This document shows positions 1 to 7,801 of a stretch of DNA of 18,269 nt, in pieces. The DNA comes from UBA11475 sp045593005 (GTDB taxonomy: Bacteria; Bacillota; Clostridia; Christensenellales; Borkfalkiaceae). The stretch covers positions 1 through 18,269 of the forward strand of contig JAZNVV010000081.1 in NCBI GenBank assembly GCA_045593005.1, written 5' to 3'. The translations under genes and the position numbers were made by a program. Each line of letters opens with the position of its first letter. Position 1 is the stretch's first letter. The notes beneath the pieces were generated by a model. That model had not been told where the DNA came from. It saw only the letters and a list, made by a program, of their open reading frames with translations, and did not search any database.

Positions 1-9
1 AAATAAATA

Positions 10-30
10 TCCCCACGTCAAACGTGGGGA
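10..30 (-). terminator. Intrinsic terminator of the InlB-repeat lipoprotein gene
   Basis: A perfect 9-bp inverted repeat (TCCCCACGT / ACGTGGGGA) with a 3-base loop starts 16 bases past the stop codon of the leftmost gene. On the minus strand it is followed by an AT-rich tail (ATATTTATTT) rather than a clean T-run, so termination is likely but the tail is imperfect. Confidence 0.7.
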
Positions 31-45
31 CGTTTAATTTAATTA

Positions 46-735
46 TTAATTAGGGCGATAACCGTAATCCCACCAGCCGTAAATTTGAACAACTGCCGAA
101 CTTTGACTTGATAAAAGCTCGGTAAGGTTTTCAACAGTTACCTCTTTTTGATAGTAAATATCAAGATACCAGCCTCTAAACCCATAATTTTCATCAGTAT
201 GTTGAACTTCACTAGCAGTAGGAAGAGCGTCAACAACTGCTTGTAAATTACTTGCTGAAATTACAAACTGGTATGGTTTATAAGTAAACCCACCCTTACT
301 TTGACGATAAGCGTCCGTGTAGTCAGCACCACTGTTGTTTAAGTCTAAAACAACGTTAATATTGCCCTCATCTATCCAACGCGCATAAACGGTTGTCGTA
401 TTAACGTCTTTATACGCATTTAAATAATTTTCTTCAGTAAAATAACTGTCGGGCGTCGTTTCTTTTGTAAAATACCAACCTGCAAAAACTTTGCCTGACG
501 GTGCTATCATATCTTCGGCATCAGGTAAATATCCACACGCACCTTCAAAGTACGCTTTGTTTATGCCAGCTGTTACGTTAGTGCTTGAATAATTTTTTTC
601 AGCCATATAAGCCTCGGTATAGTTGCCACCGTTGAGATTAATGCGCATGTACCCCGTATCGATCCCACAGCCTAAAAGTGAGAAGGATAATACGAAAACA
701 AGTACAGTTGCAATAAGTTTAAGTTTAATTTTCAT
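46..735 (-). CDS. Surface lipoprotein with two InlB B-repeat-like (Listeria-Bacteroides) modules
   Basis: This 229-residue protein is probably exported and anchored to the outer face of the membrane. Residues 1-22 form a signal peptide (Lys-rich start, then a hydrophobic stretch) ending in the lipobox LLGC, with Cys23 as the lipid-bearing residue. The rest is two tandem modules, roughly residues 30-118 and 124-226. Each opens with a beta-strand containing LNGG or LNNSG. Each carries an F.GWY motif (FAGWYFTKE, then FRGWYLD) and closes with an aromatic strand (VYARW, then IYGWW). This is the pattern of the InlB B-repeat/Flg_new family, a ubiquitin-like beta-grasp fold found in surface proteins of Firmicutes. 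The ATG is preceded by a strong GGGGG ribosome site. It is monocistronic, with its own promoter and terminator, although no terminator separates it from the deo operon behind it. The ligand or partner is not deducible. Confidence 0.8.
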   Translation of the reverse strand: MKIKLKLIATVLVFVLSFSLLGCGIDTGYMRINLNGGNYTEAYMAEKNYSSTNVTAGINKAYFEGACGYLPDAEDMIAPSGKVFAGWYFTKETTPDSYFTEENYLNAYKDVNTTTVYARWIDEGNINVVLDLNNSGADYTDAYRQSKGGFTYKPYQFVISASNLQAVVDALPTASEVQHTDENYGFRGWYLDIYYQKEVTVENLTELLSSQSSAVVQIYGWWDYGYRPN

Positions 736-785
736 AATTTGATTCCCCCTTTTATTTTAAAGAGTAATTATCTCTCTTCTTAATT

Positions 786-814
786 ATTATACCATATAAA
801 ATATCTTTTGACAA
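786..814 (-). promoter_or_regulatory. Predicted sigma-A promoter of the InlB-repeat lipoprotein gene
   Basis: On the minus strand there is a -35 box TTGTCA (809-814, one mismatch from consensus) and a -10 box TATAAT (786-791), separated by exactly 17 bases. Transcription would start near 779 and give a leader of about 45 nt. The imperfect palindrome AGAGTAATTATCTCT (761-775) lies just downstream of the expected start. Confidence 0.7.
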
Positions 815-818
815 TACC
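806..818. repeat. Partial copy of a short dispersed intergenic motif
   Basis: The 13-mer TTTTGACAATACC is identical to bases 10915-10927 behind the M81 gene. It lies just past the 3' end of pdp and overlaps the -35 box predicted for the neighbouring lipoprotein gene, so part of the match may simply be promoter sequence. Confidence 0.35.
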
Positions 819-824
819 CAAATT

Positions 825-2126
825 TTAAAGCACGATATCAAGCACGACTCTTTTATCTTCAGGCTTATTGTCGGTAATAGTTGTTGCATTTAAAATTATG
901 TCTTTTGCAACCTTAATTGAACTTTCATTATCAGTATAAAGTGTCGCTAAAATATCGCCTTTAACGACGTAATCACCACGCTTTTTATTTAGAACTATAC
1001 CTGCTGAATGGTCTATTTTATCGTTCGCTTTATTTCTGCCTGCACCTAAAACAAGTGCAGAGCGTCCGTAATCTTCAGCATTTACGCTATAAATATATCC
1101 CTCTTTGTCAACTTTTACTTGATAGGTATATTTTGCCTTTTTGAATTTACTATAATCGGTAAGCGCCGTAACGTCACCACCTTGCGCCTCTACCATTTTT
1201 GCAAAAGTTTCAAAAGCTTTGCCACTATATAAAACGTCTTTGACTTGTTTTACACAATCTTCGTAACTACCTTTTTTTGCAAGAAATAAAATGCGCGCAG
1301 AAAGTTCTATACATAAATTAATATAGTCGGACTCGCCCCTACCTTTAAGCGCTTCTATCGCCTCGATAACTTCAAGCGAGTTGCCTATGTTTTTCCCTAA
1401 TGGTGAATCCATATCGGTTATGAGCGCACAAATTTTTTTGCCTGCGTTTTTACCGATTTTTACCATGCTTTTTGCAAGGGCAAGGCTGTCTTTTGTAGTT
1501 TTCATAAAAGAGCCACTACCCGTCTTTACGTCAAGAACTATGCAGTCGTCGTCAGCGCAAAGTTTTTTACCCATTATGCTTGAAACGATAAGTGGCAAAC
1601 TATCAACGGTTGCCGTTACGTCACGCAAAGCGTACAATATTTTATCGGCAGGCGCTAAAGACGCCGTTTGTCCTACTATACATACACCGACGTCGTTTAC
1701 AATTTTCTTAAACTGCTCAACGCTTAATTCCGTTTTAAAATTTGGAATAGCCTCTAACTTGTCAATCGTTCCACCAGTATGACCAAGCCCTCTACCACTC
1801 ATTTTTGCCACTTTTAAACCAAGCGTGGCAACAATTGGCGCTACCGTTAAGCTTGTTTTGTCGCCAACACCACCCGTTGAGTGTTTATCAACCCTAATCC
1901 CTGGCAGGTCGGAAAAATCAAGTTTTTCACCCGAATCACGCACGGAAAACGTAAGCGCAGTCGTTTCCCTTTCAGTCATTCCTTTATAATAAATTGCCAT
2001 AAGCAAAGCTGTCGCTTGATAGTTAGGTATATCACCTTTTACAAGCCCTGAAACGAAAAATTTTATTTCTTCATCCGTGAGTTCTTCGCCGTCGCGCTTG
2101 CGTTTAATGACGTCATACATTCTCAT
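825..2126 (-). CDS. pdp: Pyrimidine-nucleoside phosphorylase
   Basis: The protein cleaves uridine, thymidine or deoxyuridine with phosphate, giving free base and (deoxy)ribose-1-phosphate in the cytoplasm. At 433 residues it has the usual family length. An N-terminal helical domain (about 1-65) is followed by the glycosyltransferase core. The core contains the phosphate-loop region KHSTGGVGDKTSL (81-93) and the thymidine/pyrimidine-nucleoside phosphorylase signature SGRGLGHTGGTIDKLEAIP (110-128). I chose the ATG at 2126 over the GTG at 2135 because the SD sequence AAGGGG sits 8 bases before the ATG and directly abuts the GTG. The N-terminus MRMYDVI also matches family members. The gene overlaps the end of cdd by 14 bases, which implies translational coupling as the last gene of the deo operon. 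Alternative: deoA (thymidine-specific). In low-GC Gram-positives this form is normally Pdp. Confidence 0.93.
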   Translation of the reverse strand: MRMYDVIKRKRDGEELTDEEIKFFVSGLVKGDIPNYQATALLMAIYYKGMTERETTALTFSVRDSGEKLDFSDLPGIRVDKHSTGGVGDKTSLTVAPIVATLGLKVAKMSGRGLGHTGGTIDKLEAIPNFKTELSVEQFKKIVNDVGVCIVGQTASLAPADKILYALRDVTATVDSLPLIVSSIMGKKLCADDDCIVLDVKTGSGSFMKTTKDSLALAKSMVKIGKNAGKKICALITDMDSPLGKNIGNSLEVIEAIEALKGRGESDYINLCIELSARILFLAKKGSYEDCVKQVKDVLYSGKAFETFAKMVEAQGGDVTALTDYSKFKKAKYTYQVKVDKEGYIYSVNAEDYGRSALVLGAGRNKANDKIDHSAGIVLNKKRGDYVVKGDILATLYTDNESSIKVAKDIILNATTITDNKPEDKRVVLDIVL

Positions 2127-2535
2127 TATCTTCACCCCTTAAACCACTATTAAAAGCGATAGGCAAAATGTCGTTAAGCGTATAAATAAAAAACTTTTTA
2201 ACGTTGCCAAGTACAAATTTGAAATCGCCGTCGACAAACTCTGATAACGCTTGGCGACAACTTCCACACGGAGAACATATCGGCATAAGCGCACCATCTT
2301 TATAACCACAAATAGCAATCATATCAAACCCACGCTCACCCTCGCTAACAGCCTTAAATAAAGCGACGCGCTCGGCGCAACATGTAACGGAATATGCTTG
2401 ATTTTCTATATTAGTGCCCGTATAAACCTTGCCCGACTTTGCAAGCAAAGCAACGCCAACTTTTATGCCTGAATAAGGCGAATATGAATTATTTAGCGCT
2501 TGATGTGCAATTTGCATAAGTTTTTCGTAATCCAT
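2113..2535 (-). CDS. cdd: Cytidine deaminase
   Basis: The protein hydrolytically deaminates cytidine and deoxycytidine to (deoxy)uridine, feeding Pdp encoded just downstream. The 140-residue protein is the small homotetrameric type. Zinc ligands are visible as Cys53 in the CAE motif, with catalytic Glu55, and as Cys90 and Cys93 in PCGSCRQ. The substrate-binding N-terminal part SYSPYSGIKVGVALL (17-31) is typical. The C-terminus runs a few residues beyond the usual LLP.AF end (residues 124-128, LPIAF) because the last codons overlap the ribosome site and start of pdp. It lies 13 bases after deoB in the same transcript. Confidence 0.95.
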   Translation of the reverse strand: MDYEKLMQIAHQALNNSYSPYSGIKVGVALLAKSGKVYTGTNIENQAYSVTCCAERVALFKAVSEGERGFDMIAICGYKDGALMPICSPCGSCRQALSEFVDGDFKFVLGNVKKFFIYTLNDILPIAFNSGLRGEDNENV

Positions 2536-2548
2536 AATTAATCCTTAA

Positions 2549-3715
2549 TTAATCCTTGTAAACTTCATTTAAGAAACTCGTTCCGTCGATATTTTTTGAG
2601 CAAATTTTAAAAAGTGATAAAATCGACGACGCTATATCTGAAAAACTTTCCCTGACGTTTAAGTTTACGCCCTGTTTTATGTTATTGCCGTAAATTATCA
2701 TAGGCGTATATTCTCTTGAGTGGTCGGTTGACGGCGTTGAAGGATCACAACCGTGGTCGGCAGTTATTATTAAAACGTCGTCTTTATTCATTTTACTTAT
2801 AAAAGACGATAGCCTTACGTCAAACTCGGTCAATGCTTTTGCGTATCCGTCAATATCGTTTCTATGCCCGTAAATTGTGTCAAAATCAACTAAATTGACA
2901 AAACACAAACCGTTAAAATCTTTTGAAAGTAACTTTTCAACAACGTCCATGCCTTCGTCGTTTGACTTTATTCGATAACTTTCCGTTATCCCCCTGCCTG
3001 CAAATATATCAATTATTTTGCCGACGGAAATGACGTCGTAGCCGTTTTCTTTTAATACGTCGAGCATAGTAGTTTTAGGTGGTTCGATAGAATAGTCGTG
3101 CCTATCAGCAGTACGAACAAACGGATATTCCCCTGCAAAAGGTCGGGCTATAACTCTACCAACGCCGTGTTTACCCGTTAAAATGCGCCTTGCAATTTCA
3201 CAATATCGATATAATTCTTTTAACGGGACAACGTCCACGTGTGATGCAACTTGAAAGACGCTATCAACCGAAGTGTAAACGATAAGCGCCCCTTTATCTA
3301 TGCTTTCTTGCCCGTAATCTTTAATAACTTCCGTACCCGAATACGGCTTGTTGCAAATCACCTTTTTTTCGGTCAGCCTTTCATATTCACTTATAACTTC
3401 TTCTGGAAAACCGTTTGGGTAGGTCGGCAACGGGCTACTAGAAACCAGTCCTGCAATTTCCCAATGTCCAACCGTCGTGTCTTTTCCTTTTGAAAGTTCT
3501 TTCATTTTAGCAAAACTACCCTTTGGGTTTGTAATTTCACCACCGACTCCGTCTATATTGAATAGCCCAAGCGAAGTCAAACATTTACAGTCAAAGTACT
3601 TGCTTTTACTGATTGCGCCTAAAGTATTACTGCCAACGTCGCCAAAAATATCGGCGTCAGGGAGTTCACCTATGCCCAAACTGTCCAAAACAATTAAAAA
3701 TACTCTTTTTGTCAC
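2549..3715 (-). CDS. deoB: Phosphopentomutase
   Basis: The protein interconverts (deoxy)ribose-1-phosphate and (deoxy)ribose-5-phosphate, linking the two phosphorylases of this operon to DeoC. It belongs to the alkaline phosphatase superfamily and uses two Mn2+ ions. Visible motifs are the metal-binding start LIVLDSLGIGE (Asp11), the KDTTVGHWE loop with the expected phosphothreonine Thr80, NLVDFDTIYGHR, and the C-terminal metal site ITADHGCDP followed by TDHSREY. I start at GTG 3715, giving 388 residues. GGGGTG lies six bases upstream, and MTKRVFLIVLDSLGIGE matches family N-termini. The longer reading from 3751 would add 12 residues translated from an inverted repeat. The residue two after the phosphothreonine is Val rather than the Thr I recall in Bacillus cereus. 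Confidence 0.93.
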   Translation of the reverse strand: MTKRVFLIVLDSLGIGELPDADIFGDVGSNTLGAISKSKYFDCKCLTSLGLFNIDGVGGEITNPKGSFAKMKELSKGKDTTVGHWEIAGLVSSSPLPTYPNGFPEEVISEYERLTEKKVICNKPYSGTEVIKDYGQESIDKGALIVYTSVDSVFQVASHVDVVPLKELYRYCEIARRILTGKHGVGRVIARPFAGEYPFVRTADRHDYSIEPPKTTMLDVLKENGYDVISVGKIIDIFAGRGITESYRIKSNDEGMDVVEKLLSKDFNGLCFVNLVDFDTIYGHRNDIDGYAKALTEFDVRLSSFISKMNKDDVLIITADHGCDPSTPSTDHSREYTPMIIYGNNIKQGVNLNVRESFSDIASSILSLFKICSKNIDGTSFLNEVYKD

Positions 3716-3730
3716 AAATTCACCCCACCG

Positions 3731-3751
3731 TTGGTCGCCAAAATCGACCAA
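3731..3751 (-). other. Intercistronic hairpin between deoD and deoB
   Basis: A perfect 7-bp inverted repeat, TTGGTCG / CGACCAA with a 7-base loop, fills most of the 44-base gap between the deoD stop and the deoB GTG. It ends a few bases before the deoB ribosome site. There is no T-run, so it is not a standard terminator. An mRNA-stabilising, processing or translation-modulating element is more likely. Confidence 0.5.
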
Positions 3752-3759
3752 CTATAAAT

Positions 3760-4464
3760 TTATTCTGCTATTTCAAGAGCGATTTTTATCATGTTTACAA
3801 ACGACGTTTCACGCTCTTTTGCCGTTGTGTTTTCTTCAGGATATATAAACGAATCACTAACAGTCAAAATACATAGTGCAAATTTACCGGCTCTTGCAGC
3901 GTTCATATATAACGCGGCAGATTCCATTTCTACGCCAAGAACACCCATTTTTGCCCACTCTAAACCAGAATTTGCGTCGTCGTAAAAAGTATCGCTAGAA
4001 AGAATATTTCCTACCTTAAAATTAACGCCTTTTAGTTTTGTTTCATTTACTGCTTTTTCTAATAAATTATAATCGGCTATAGGGCAAAAAGTTCCAGGCA
4101 AGCGATATTGTGATGCGTAATTTCCGTTAGTGCAAGCGCCCATTGCTATAATAATGTCATGGACGTGCAAGTCTTTATCAAATGAACCACAAGAACCTAC
4201 CCTTATAATATTTTCAACGTCATAAAAATTATAAAGTTCGTATGAATATATTCCTATTGACGGCTGTCCCATGCCCGACGCCATAACAGAAACTTTTTTA
4301 CCTTTATAATAACCAGTATAGCCGTATATGCCTCTAACGTCGTTTACTAAAACGGCATTTTCCAAAAAATTTTCAGCAATAAAGCGTGCGCGAAGTGGGT
4401 CACCCGGCATCAATACTGTTTTTGCAAAATCACCTTTTTTTGCCATAATATGTGGTGTTGCCAT
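3760..4464 (-). CDS. deoD: Purine-nucleoside phosphorylase, DeoD (hexameric) type
   Basis: The protein cleaves purine (deoxy)nucleosides with phosphate to base and (deoxy)ribose-1-phosphate. At 234 residues it matches the bacterial hexameric family rather than the trimeric PNP family. Features in order: His5 near the N-terminus; the phosphate loop MPGDPLRAR (19-27); RVGSCGSF (88-95) with the phosphate-binding Arg88; the ribose-binding GVEMESAALY (177-186); and TVSDSF (201-206) containing Asp204, the general acid in this family. The ATG shares one base with the deoC stop (TAATG), with GGAGGA correctly placed upstream inside deoC, so translation is coupled to deoC. Confidence 0.95.
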   Translation of the reverse strand: MATPHIMAKKGDFAKTVLMPGDPLRARFIAENFLENAVLVNDVRGIYGYTGYYKGKKVSVMASGMGQPSIGIYSYELYNFYDVENIIRVGSCGSFDKDLHVHDIIIAMGACTNGNYASQYRLPGTFCPIADYNLLEKAVNETKLKGVNFKVGNILSSDTFYDDANSGLEWAKMGVLGVEMESAALYMNAARAGKFALCILTVSDSFIYPEENTTAKERETSFVNMIKIALEIAE

Positions 4465-5123
4465 TATTTATCCTCCATTGCCTTAACGGCTTTAACTACA
4501 CGGCTAGTCCCTAACCTATCAGCGCCTATCGAAATAAACTTTTTTGCGTCTTCAAGATTAGATATACCACCTGCCGCTTTTACTTTAATATTTTTGCCAA
4601 CGTGTTTACGCATTAGAGCGACGTCGTCAAAAGTTGCTCCACCCGTCGAAAACCCCGTCGAAGTTTTAATATAATCAGCGTTTGCTTTAGTTACAAGTTC
4701 ACACGCTTTTATTTTTTGTTCTTCATTAAGTAAACACGTTTCTATAATTACCTTTAAAATTTTATCTTTACAAACGTTTTTTATCTCAACTATTTCGTTA
4801 TAAACGTAGTCGTAATCGCCACAAATAAGCGCTCCTACGTTTATAACCATATCAATTTCATCAGCACCGTTTTTTATAGCGTCTTGTGTTTCAAAAACCT
4901 TAACTTTTGTCGTATTATATCCGTTAGGAAAACCTATAACGGTGCAAATTTTTAAACTTTCCCCAACGTAGTCTTTTGCTTGTTTGACAAAACAAGGTGG
5001 AATACAAGCCGACGCCGTTTTGTATTTTAAACAGTCATCTAAAAGCGCTTTTATTTGTTCGAAACTCGATTGTTGCGATAATAAAGTGTGGTCGCATTTT
5101 GACAATATAGTTTTAACGTCCAT
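4464..5123 (-). CDS. deoC: Deoxyribose-phosphate aldolase
   Basis: The protein cleaves 2-deoxyribose-5-phosphate to glyceraldehyde-3-phosphate and acetaldehyde, the exit to glycolysis for the deo pathway. The 219-residue TIM-barrel protein shows the class I aldolase residues. The Schiff-base Lys153 lies in YIKTSTGFSTGG, Lys182 in VKAAGGI, and Asp91 in EIDMVINVG. The phosphate site GGISNLEDA (185-193) is also present. It is the first gene of the operon and follows a sigma-A promoter with a leader of only about 20 nt. AAGGA lies upstream of the ATG at a slightly long spacing. No operon-specific regulator or nucleoside transporter is encoded beside it. Confidence 0.96.
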   Translation of the reverse strand: MDVKTILSKCDHTLLSQQSSFEQIKALLDDCLKYKTASACIPPCFVKQAKDYVGESLKICTVIGFPNGYNTTKVKVFETQDAIKNGADEIDMVINVGALICGDYDYVYNEIVEIKNVCKDKILKVIIETCLLNEEQKIKACELVTKANADYIKTSTGFSTGGATFDDVALMRKHVGKNIKVKAAGGISNLEDAKKFISIGADRLGTSRVVKAVKAMEDK

Positions 5124-5149
5124 AAATATTATATCCTTATTTTTTTATA

Positions 5150-5178
5150 ATTATATCATAATAAAAGATGTATTTCAA
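5150..5178 (-). promoter_or_regulatory. Predicted sigma-A promoter of the deo operon
   Basis: On the minus strand there is TTGAAA (5173-5178), a 17-base spacer and a perfect TATAAT (5150-5155). The start site would be near 5143, about 20 nt before the deoC ATG. I saw no convincing operator palindrome around it. This promoter and the divergent ABC promoter are about 70 bases apart. Confidence 0.8.
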
Positions 5179-5248
5179 CGGTCAAATAAAAAATAGACAG
5201 CAATACTTTTATCAACAAAAAACTAAATAAAAAACTTTAATTCACTTA

Positions 5249-5277
5249 TTGACAACTCATTATTATAGAATTATAAT
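5249..5277 (+). promoter_or_regulatory. Consensus sigma-A promoter of the ABC exporter operon
   Basis: TTGACA (5249-5254), a 17-base spacer and TATAAT (5272-5277) match the consensus at every position. The start site would be near 5284, about 23 nt before the ATG. The palindrome TATTATA-GAAT-TATAATA (5261-5278) overlaps the -10 box and could be an operator, but it is pure A/T in its arms and could be chance. Confidence 0.85.
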
Positions 5278-5306
5278 ATTTTTACAAAATATTAAGAGGG
5301 CAAGGT

Positions 5307-6008
5307 ATGGATTTTTTAAAATTAGAAAACGTAACTAAAGTTTACAATTCCGGTGCAGAAGATTTTACTGCGCTTAAAGACGTTTCATTTAATCTCAATA
5401 ACGGTGAATTTGTAGTTATTTTAGGGCCAAGTGGCGCAGGCAAAACAACGCTTTTAAACCTTCTTGGTGGTATGGACGTTTCTACGAATGGAAGTATCCT
5501 TTTAGACGGCAAAAACGTTTCTAATTTAAGTAAAAAAGAACTAACCAACTACCGTCGTGGCGACGTTGGATTTGTTTTCCAGTTTTATAATCTTATGCCA
5601 AACCTTACTGCTTTAGAAAACGTTGAACTTGCTACCGAAATTTGTCCCGATGCTCTTTCCCCTGAAGAAACCCTTTCTTTGGTGGGGCTAAAGGATAAAT
5701 TTAACAACTTTCCAGCGCAACTTTCAGGTGGTGAGCAACAACGAATAAGTATTGCAAGGGCGATTGCTAAAAATCCAAAAATTATGCTCTGTGACGAGCC
5801 TACCGGCGCGCTTGACTACAAGACTGGAAAACTTATTTTAAGACTACTTCACGACGTTTCAAAAAAGAATAATAAACTTGTAATCGTAGTAACGCACAAC
5901 CAAGCGTTAAAACATATGGCAGATAAAGTTATTCATATAAAAAACGGTATGATAGAAAATTTTGAAATCAATTCAGCACCATTACCGATTGAGGAGATTG
6001 AGTGGTAA
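5307..6008 (+). CDS. ABC transporter ATPase (MacB/LolD-type family)
   Basis: This 233-residue ATP-hydrolysing subunit pairs with the FtsX-type permease encoded next. All nucleotide-binding motifs are intact: Walker A GPSGAGKTT (40-48), Q-loop Gln92 (VFQFYNLMPNLT), signature LSGGEQQR (139-146), Walker B IMLCDEP (159-165) with catalytic Glu164, D-loop GALD (167-170) and switch His197 (VVTHN). The NLMPNLTALENVELA segment and the DEPTGALD motif are typical of the MacB/LolD/YknY lineage, which exports or mechanically acts on envelope substrates rather than importing. The start is supported by AAGAGGG six bases upstream. Its TAA stop overlaps the permease ATG by one base (TAATG), so the two are coupled. 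No two-component system or substrate gene lies beside it, so the substrate is unknown. Confidence 0.93.
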   Translation: MDFLKLENVTKVYNSGAEDFTALKDVSFNLNNGEFVVILGPSGAGKTTLLNLLGGMDVSTNGSILLDGKNVSNLSKKELTNYRRGDVGFVFQFYNLMPNLTALENVELATEICPDALSPEETLSLVGLKDKFNNFPAQLSGGEQQRISIARAIAKNPKIMLCDEPTGALDYKTGKLILRLLHDVSKKNNKLVIVVTHNQALKHMADKVIHIKNGMIENFEINSAPLPIEEIEW

Positions 6009-7798
6009 TGAAATCTTTTACAAAATCAACAACACGGCTATTTAAAAAGCACATTGCACGTTTTATAACCATTATCGCAATAGTAATAGTCAGCATCGGC
6101 TTTATGTCTGGTATAGGCGAGGTGGAAAATAAGATAACCACTAGTGCAAACGGAATTTATACCGATAGTTGCGTGTCCGACTTGCACCTTAAAAGCAAAC
6201 GACTAACGGGCTTTACAAATGAGGAGCTTGCCCTTATATCTTCACGCTTTAACGACGCTAAAATAAAATTTGGATTTTCGTACGAAACAAAAGATTTAGA
6301 AGATGACGCTATAACAAGGATATATTCTTTCGACTTAAATAGCGACGTAAATAAATTTGAGTTAAATAAAGGCAGGTACCCAACAAGTGCTAACGAAATA
6401 CTTGCCGAGCGCAAAACTTTTGAAATTGACGGGATAAATATAGGCGAAACGGTTACTTTACCATACGGTAATGGTCAAGTTTCGACGTATACGGTAGTGG
6501 GAATTGTGACCAATCCACTTATTTTAGTCGAAATTGAAGAACCAAGTTTACAGTTTGAAAATAGGCATATTAACAACGCTATTTATATTCCAGCAGTAAA
6601 CCTAAACGTTGTTAACGACGTTTATATTTCGCTATTAGATAGGCAAGTTTTTAACGGCTTTTCTGACGAGTATGAAGAAATAATTAACGACTTAAAAGAC
6701 GAAGTTAATTTGTTACTTGGTAGTGAAAACGTTCAAGCGTTAAGCCTTTATGAAAATTACGGCTTTTATTCTTTAGTTGAATACGCTAAAAAAGTCGGAA
6801 TTATAGGAATAATTTTCGTTGTATTTTTCCTTCTTGTAACCTTGCTTGTAGTATACTCTACAATGTCAAGACTATTCGACGAAGAAAGACCACAAATAGC
6901 CTGCCTTAAAACGCTTGGATACTCTAATTTAAAGGCAATATTAAAATACGTAATATTTGTTTTAACGGCGTCGGCTATAGGTGCATTATTTGCATTTTTT
7001 GTAGGACTTTTGCTAACTTGGCTAATATATAATGCGTTTAATCTTCAATACGCAATGCCACCTTTCCCTAATACGGTAAATTTTTTCTATTATGCCGTTA
7101 CTACTATAATAATGCTCGTTGCAACTACCCTACTAACCCTTTTATACGGTTTATCTTCGCTTAAAAAACAACCTGCTACTTTGCTTTTACCTAAAGCACC
7201 AAAAGCCGGCAAAAAAGTTATACTTGAAAAAATACCTTTCATTTGGAACGCTTTAAGTTTTAAGTATAAATCTACGTTTAGAAATGTTTTGCTGTTTAAA
7301 AGCAGATTTTTTATGACGGTCATATCTATAATAGGTTCAACTGTACTAATTTTTGCAGGGTTAGGACTTATGGACTGCTCCGTTAAAATGGATAATGGCG
7401 AATCACTTATAACAATTTCAGGCGCGCTAATAGTCTTTTCGGCTATGCTTTGCGCTCTGGTTATATATAATCTTACGAATATAAACGTTAGCGAGCGCAC
7501 GCGTGAAATTGCTACCCTTATGGTGCTTGGATATAATAATGAAGAAGTAACTGGTTATATTTATAGAGAAGTTTATATTATGGGTATTATAGGTGCTGTA
7601 CTTGGTATTCCATTTGGGGTTTGCTTTGTTGAATTTGTATTCAACTTAATTACAATAGGCTCTTTATCTGAAATCAACTGGTGGACCTATCTTATTACCC
7701 CACTAATAACCTTAATATTTACCTTTTTATCAACATTATTATTAAAAAAGAAGATTATTTCAACCGATATGAATTCGTCACTTAAAACAATCGAGTAA
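6008..7798 (+). CDS. FtsX-type ABC transporter permease
   Basis: This 596-residue membrane subunit partners the preceding ATPase. I count eight hydrophobic segments, near 17-36, 263-286, 314-342, 361-383, 434-455, 468-489, 521-547 and 559-580. Segment 1 is followed by a large extracytoplasmic MacB-like domain (about 38-260). Two FtsX units follow, each with the coupling motif after its first helix (ERPQIACLKTLGYSNL near 293-308; ERTREIATLMVLGYNNEE near 496-513). The second unit is unusual: only about 13 residues separate helices 5 and 6, where the first unit has over 220. The ATG at 6008 overlaps the ATPase stop. An in-frame GTG at 6002 is closer to the GAGGAG site (5 bases rather than 11) and would add two residues. 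Confidence 0.9.
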   Translation: MKSFTKSTTRLFKKHIARFITIIAIVIVSIGFMSGIGEVENKITTSANGIYTDSCVSDLHLKSKRLTGFTNEELALISSRFNDAKIKFGFSYETKDLEDDAITRIYSFDLNSDVNKFELNKGRYPTSANEILAERKTFEIDGINIGETVTLPYGNGQVSTYTVVGIVTNPLILVEIEEPSLQFENRHINNAIYIPAVNLNVVNDVYISLLDRQVFNGFSDEYEEIINDLKDEVNLLLGSENVQALSLYENYGFYSLVEYAKKVGIIGIIFVVFFLLVTLLVVYSTMSRLFDEERPQIACLKTLGYSNLKAILKYVIFVLTASAIGALFAFFVGLLLTWLIYNAFNLQYAMPPFPNTVNFFYYAVTTIIMLVATTLLTLLYGLSSLKKQPATLLLPKAPKAGKKVILEKIPFIWNALSFKYKSTFRNVLLFKSRFFMTVISIIGSTVLIFAGLGLMDCSVKMDNGESLITISGALIVFSAMLCALVIYNLTNINVSERTREIATLMVLGYNNEEVTGYIYREVYIMGIIGAVLGIPFGVCFVEFVFNLITIGSLSEINWWTYLITPLITLIFTFLSTLLLKKKIISTDMNSSLKTIE

Positions 7799-7801
7799 CT
7801 T

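Noticed and set aside
1381..1782. Plus-strand open frame of 133 codons opposite pdp
   Set aside because: It is antisense to conserved Pdp signature sequence and has no recognisable domain of its own.
3251..3876. Several plus-strand open frames opposite deoB and deoD
   Set aside because: They overlap one another and conserved enzyme motifs on the other strand, and none has a domain.
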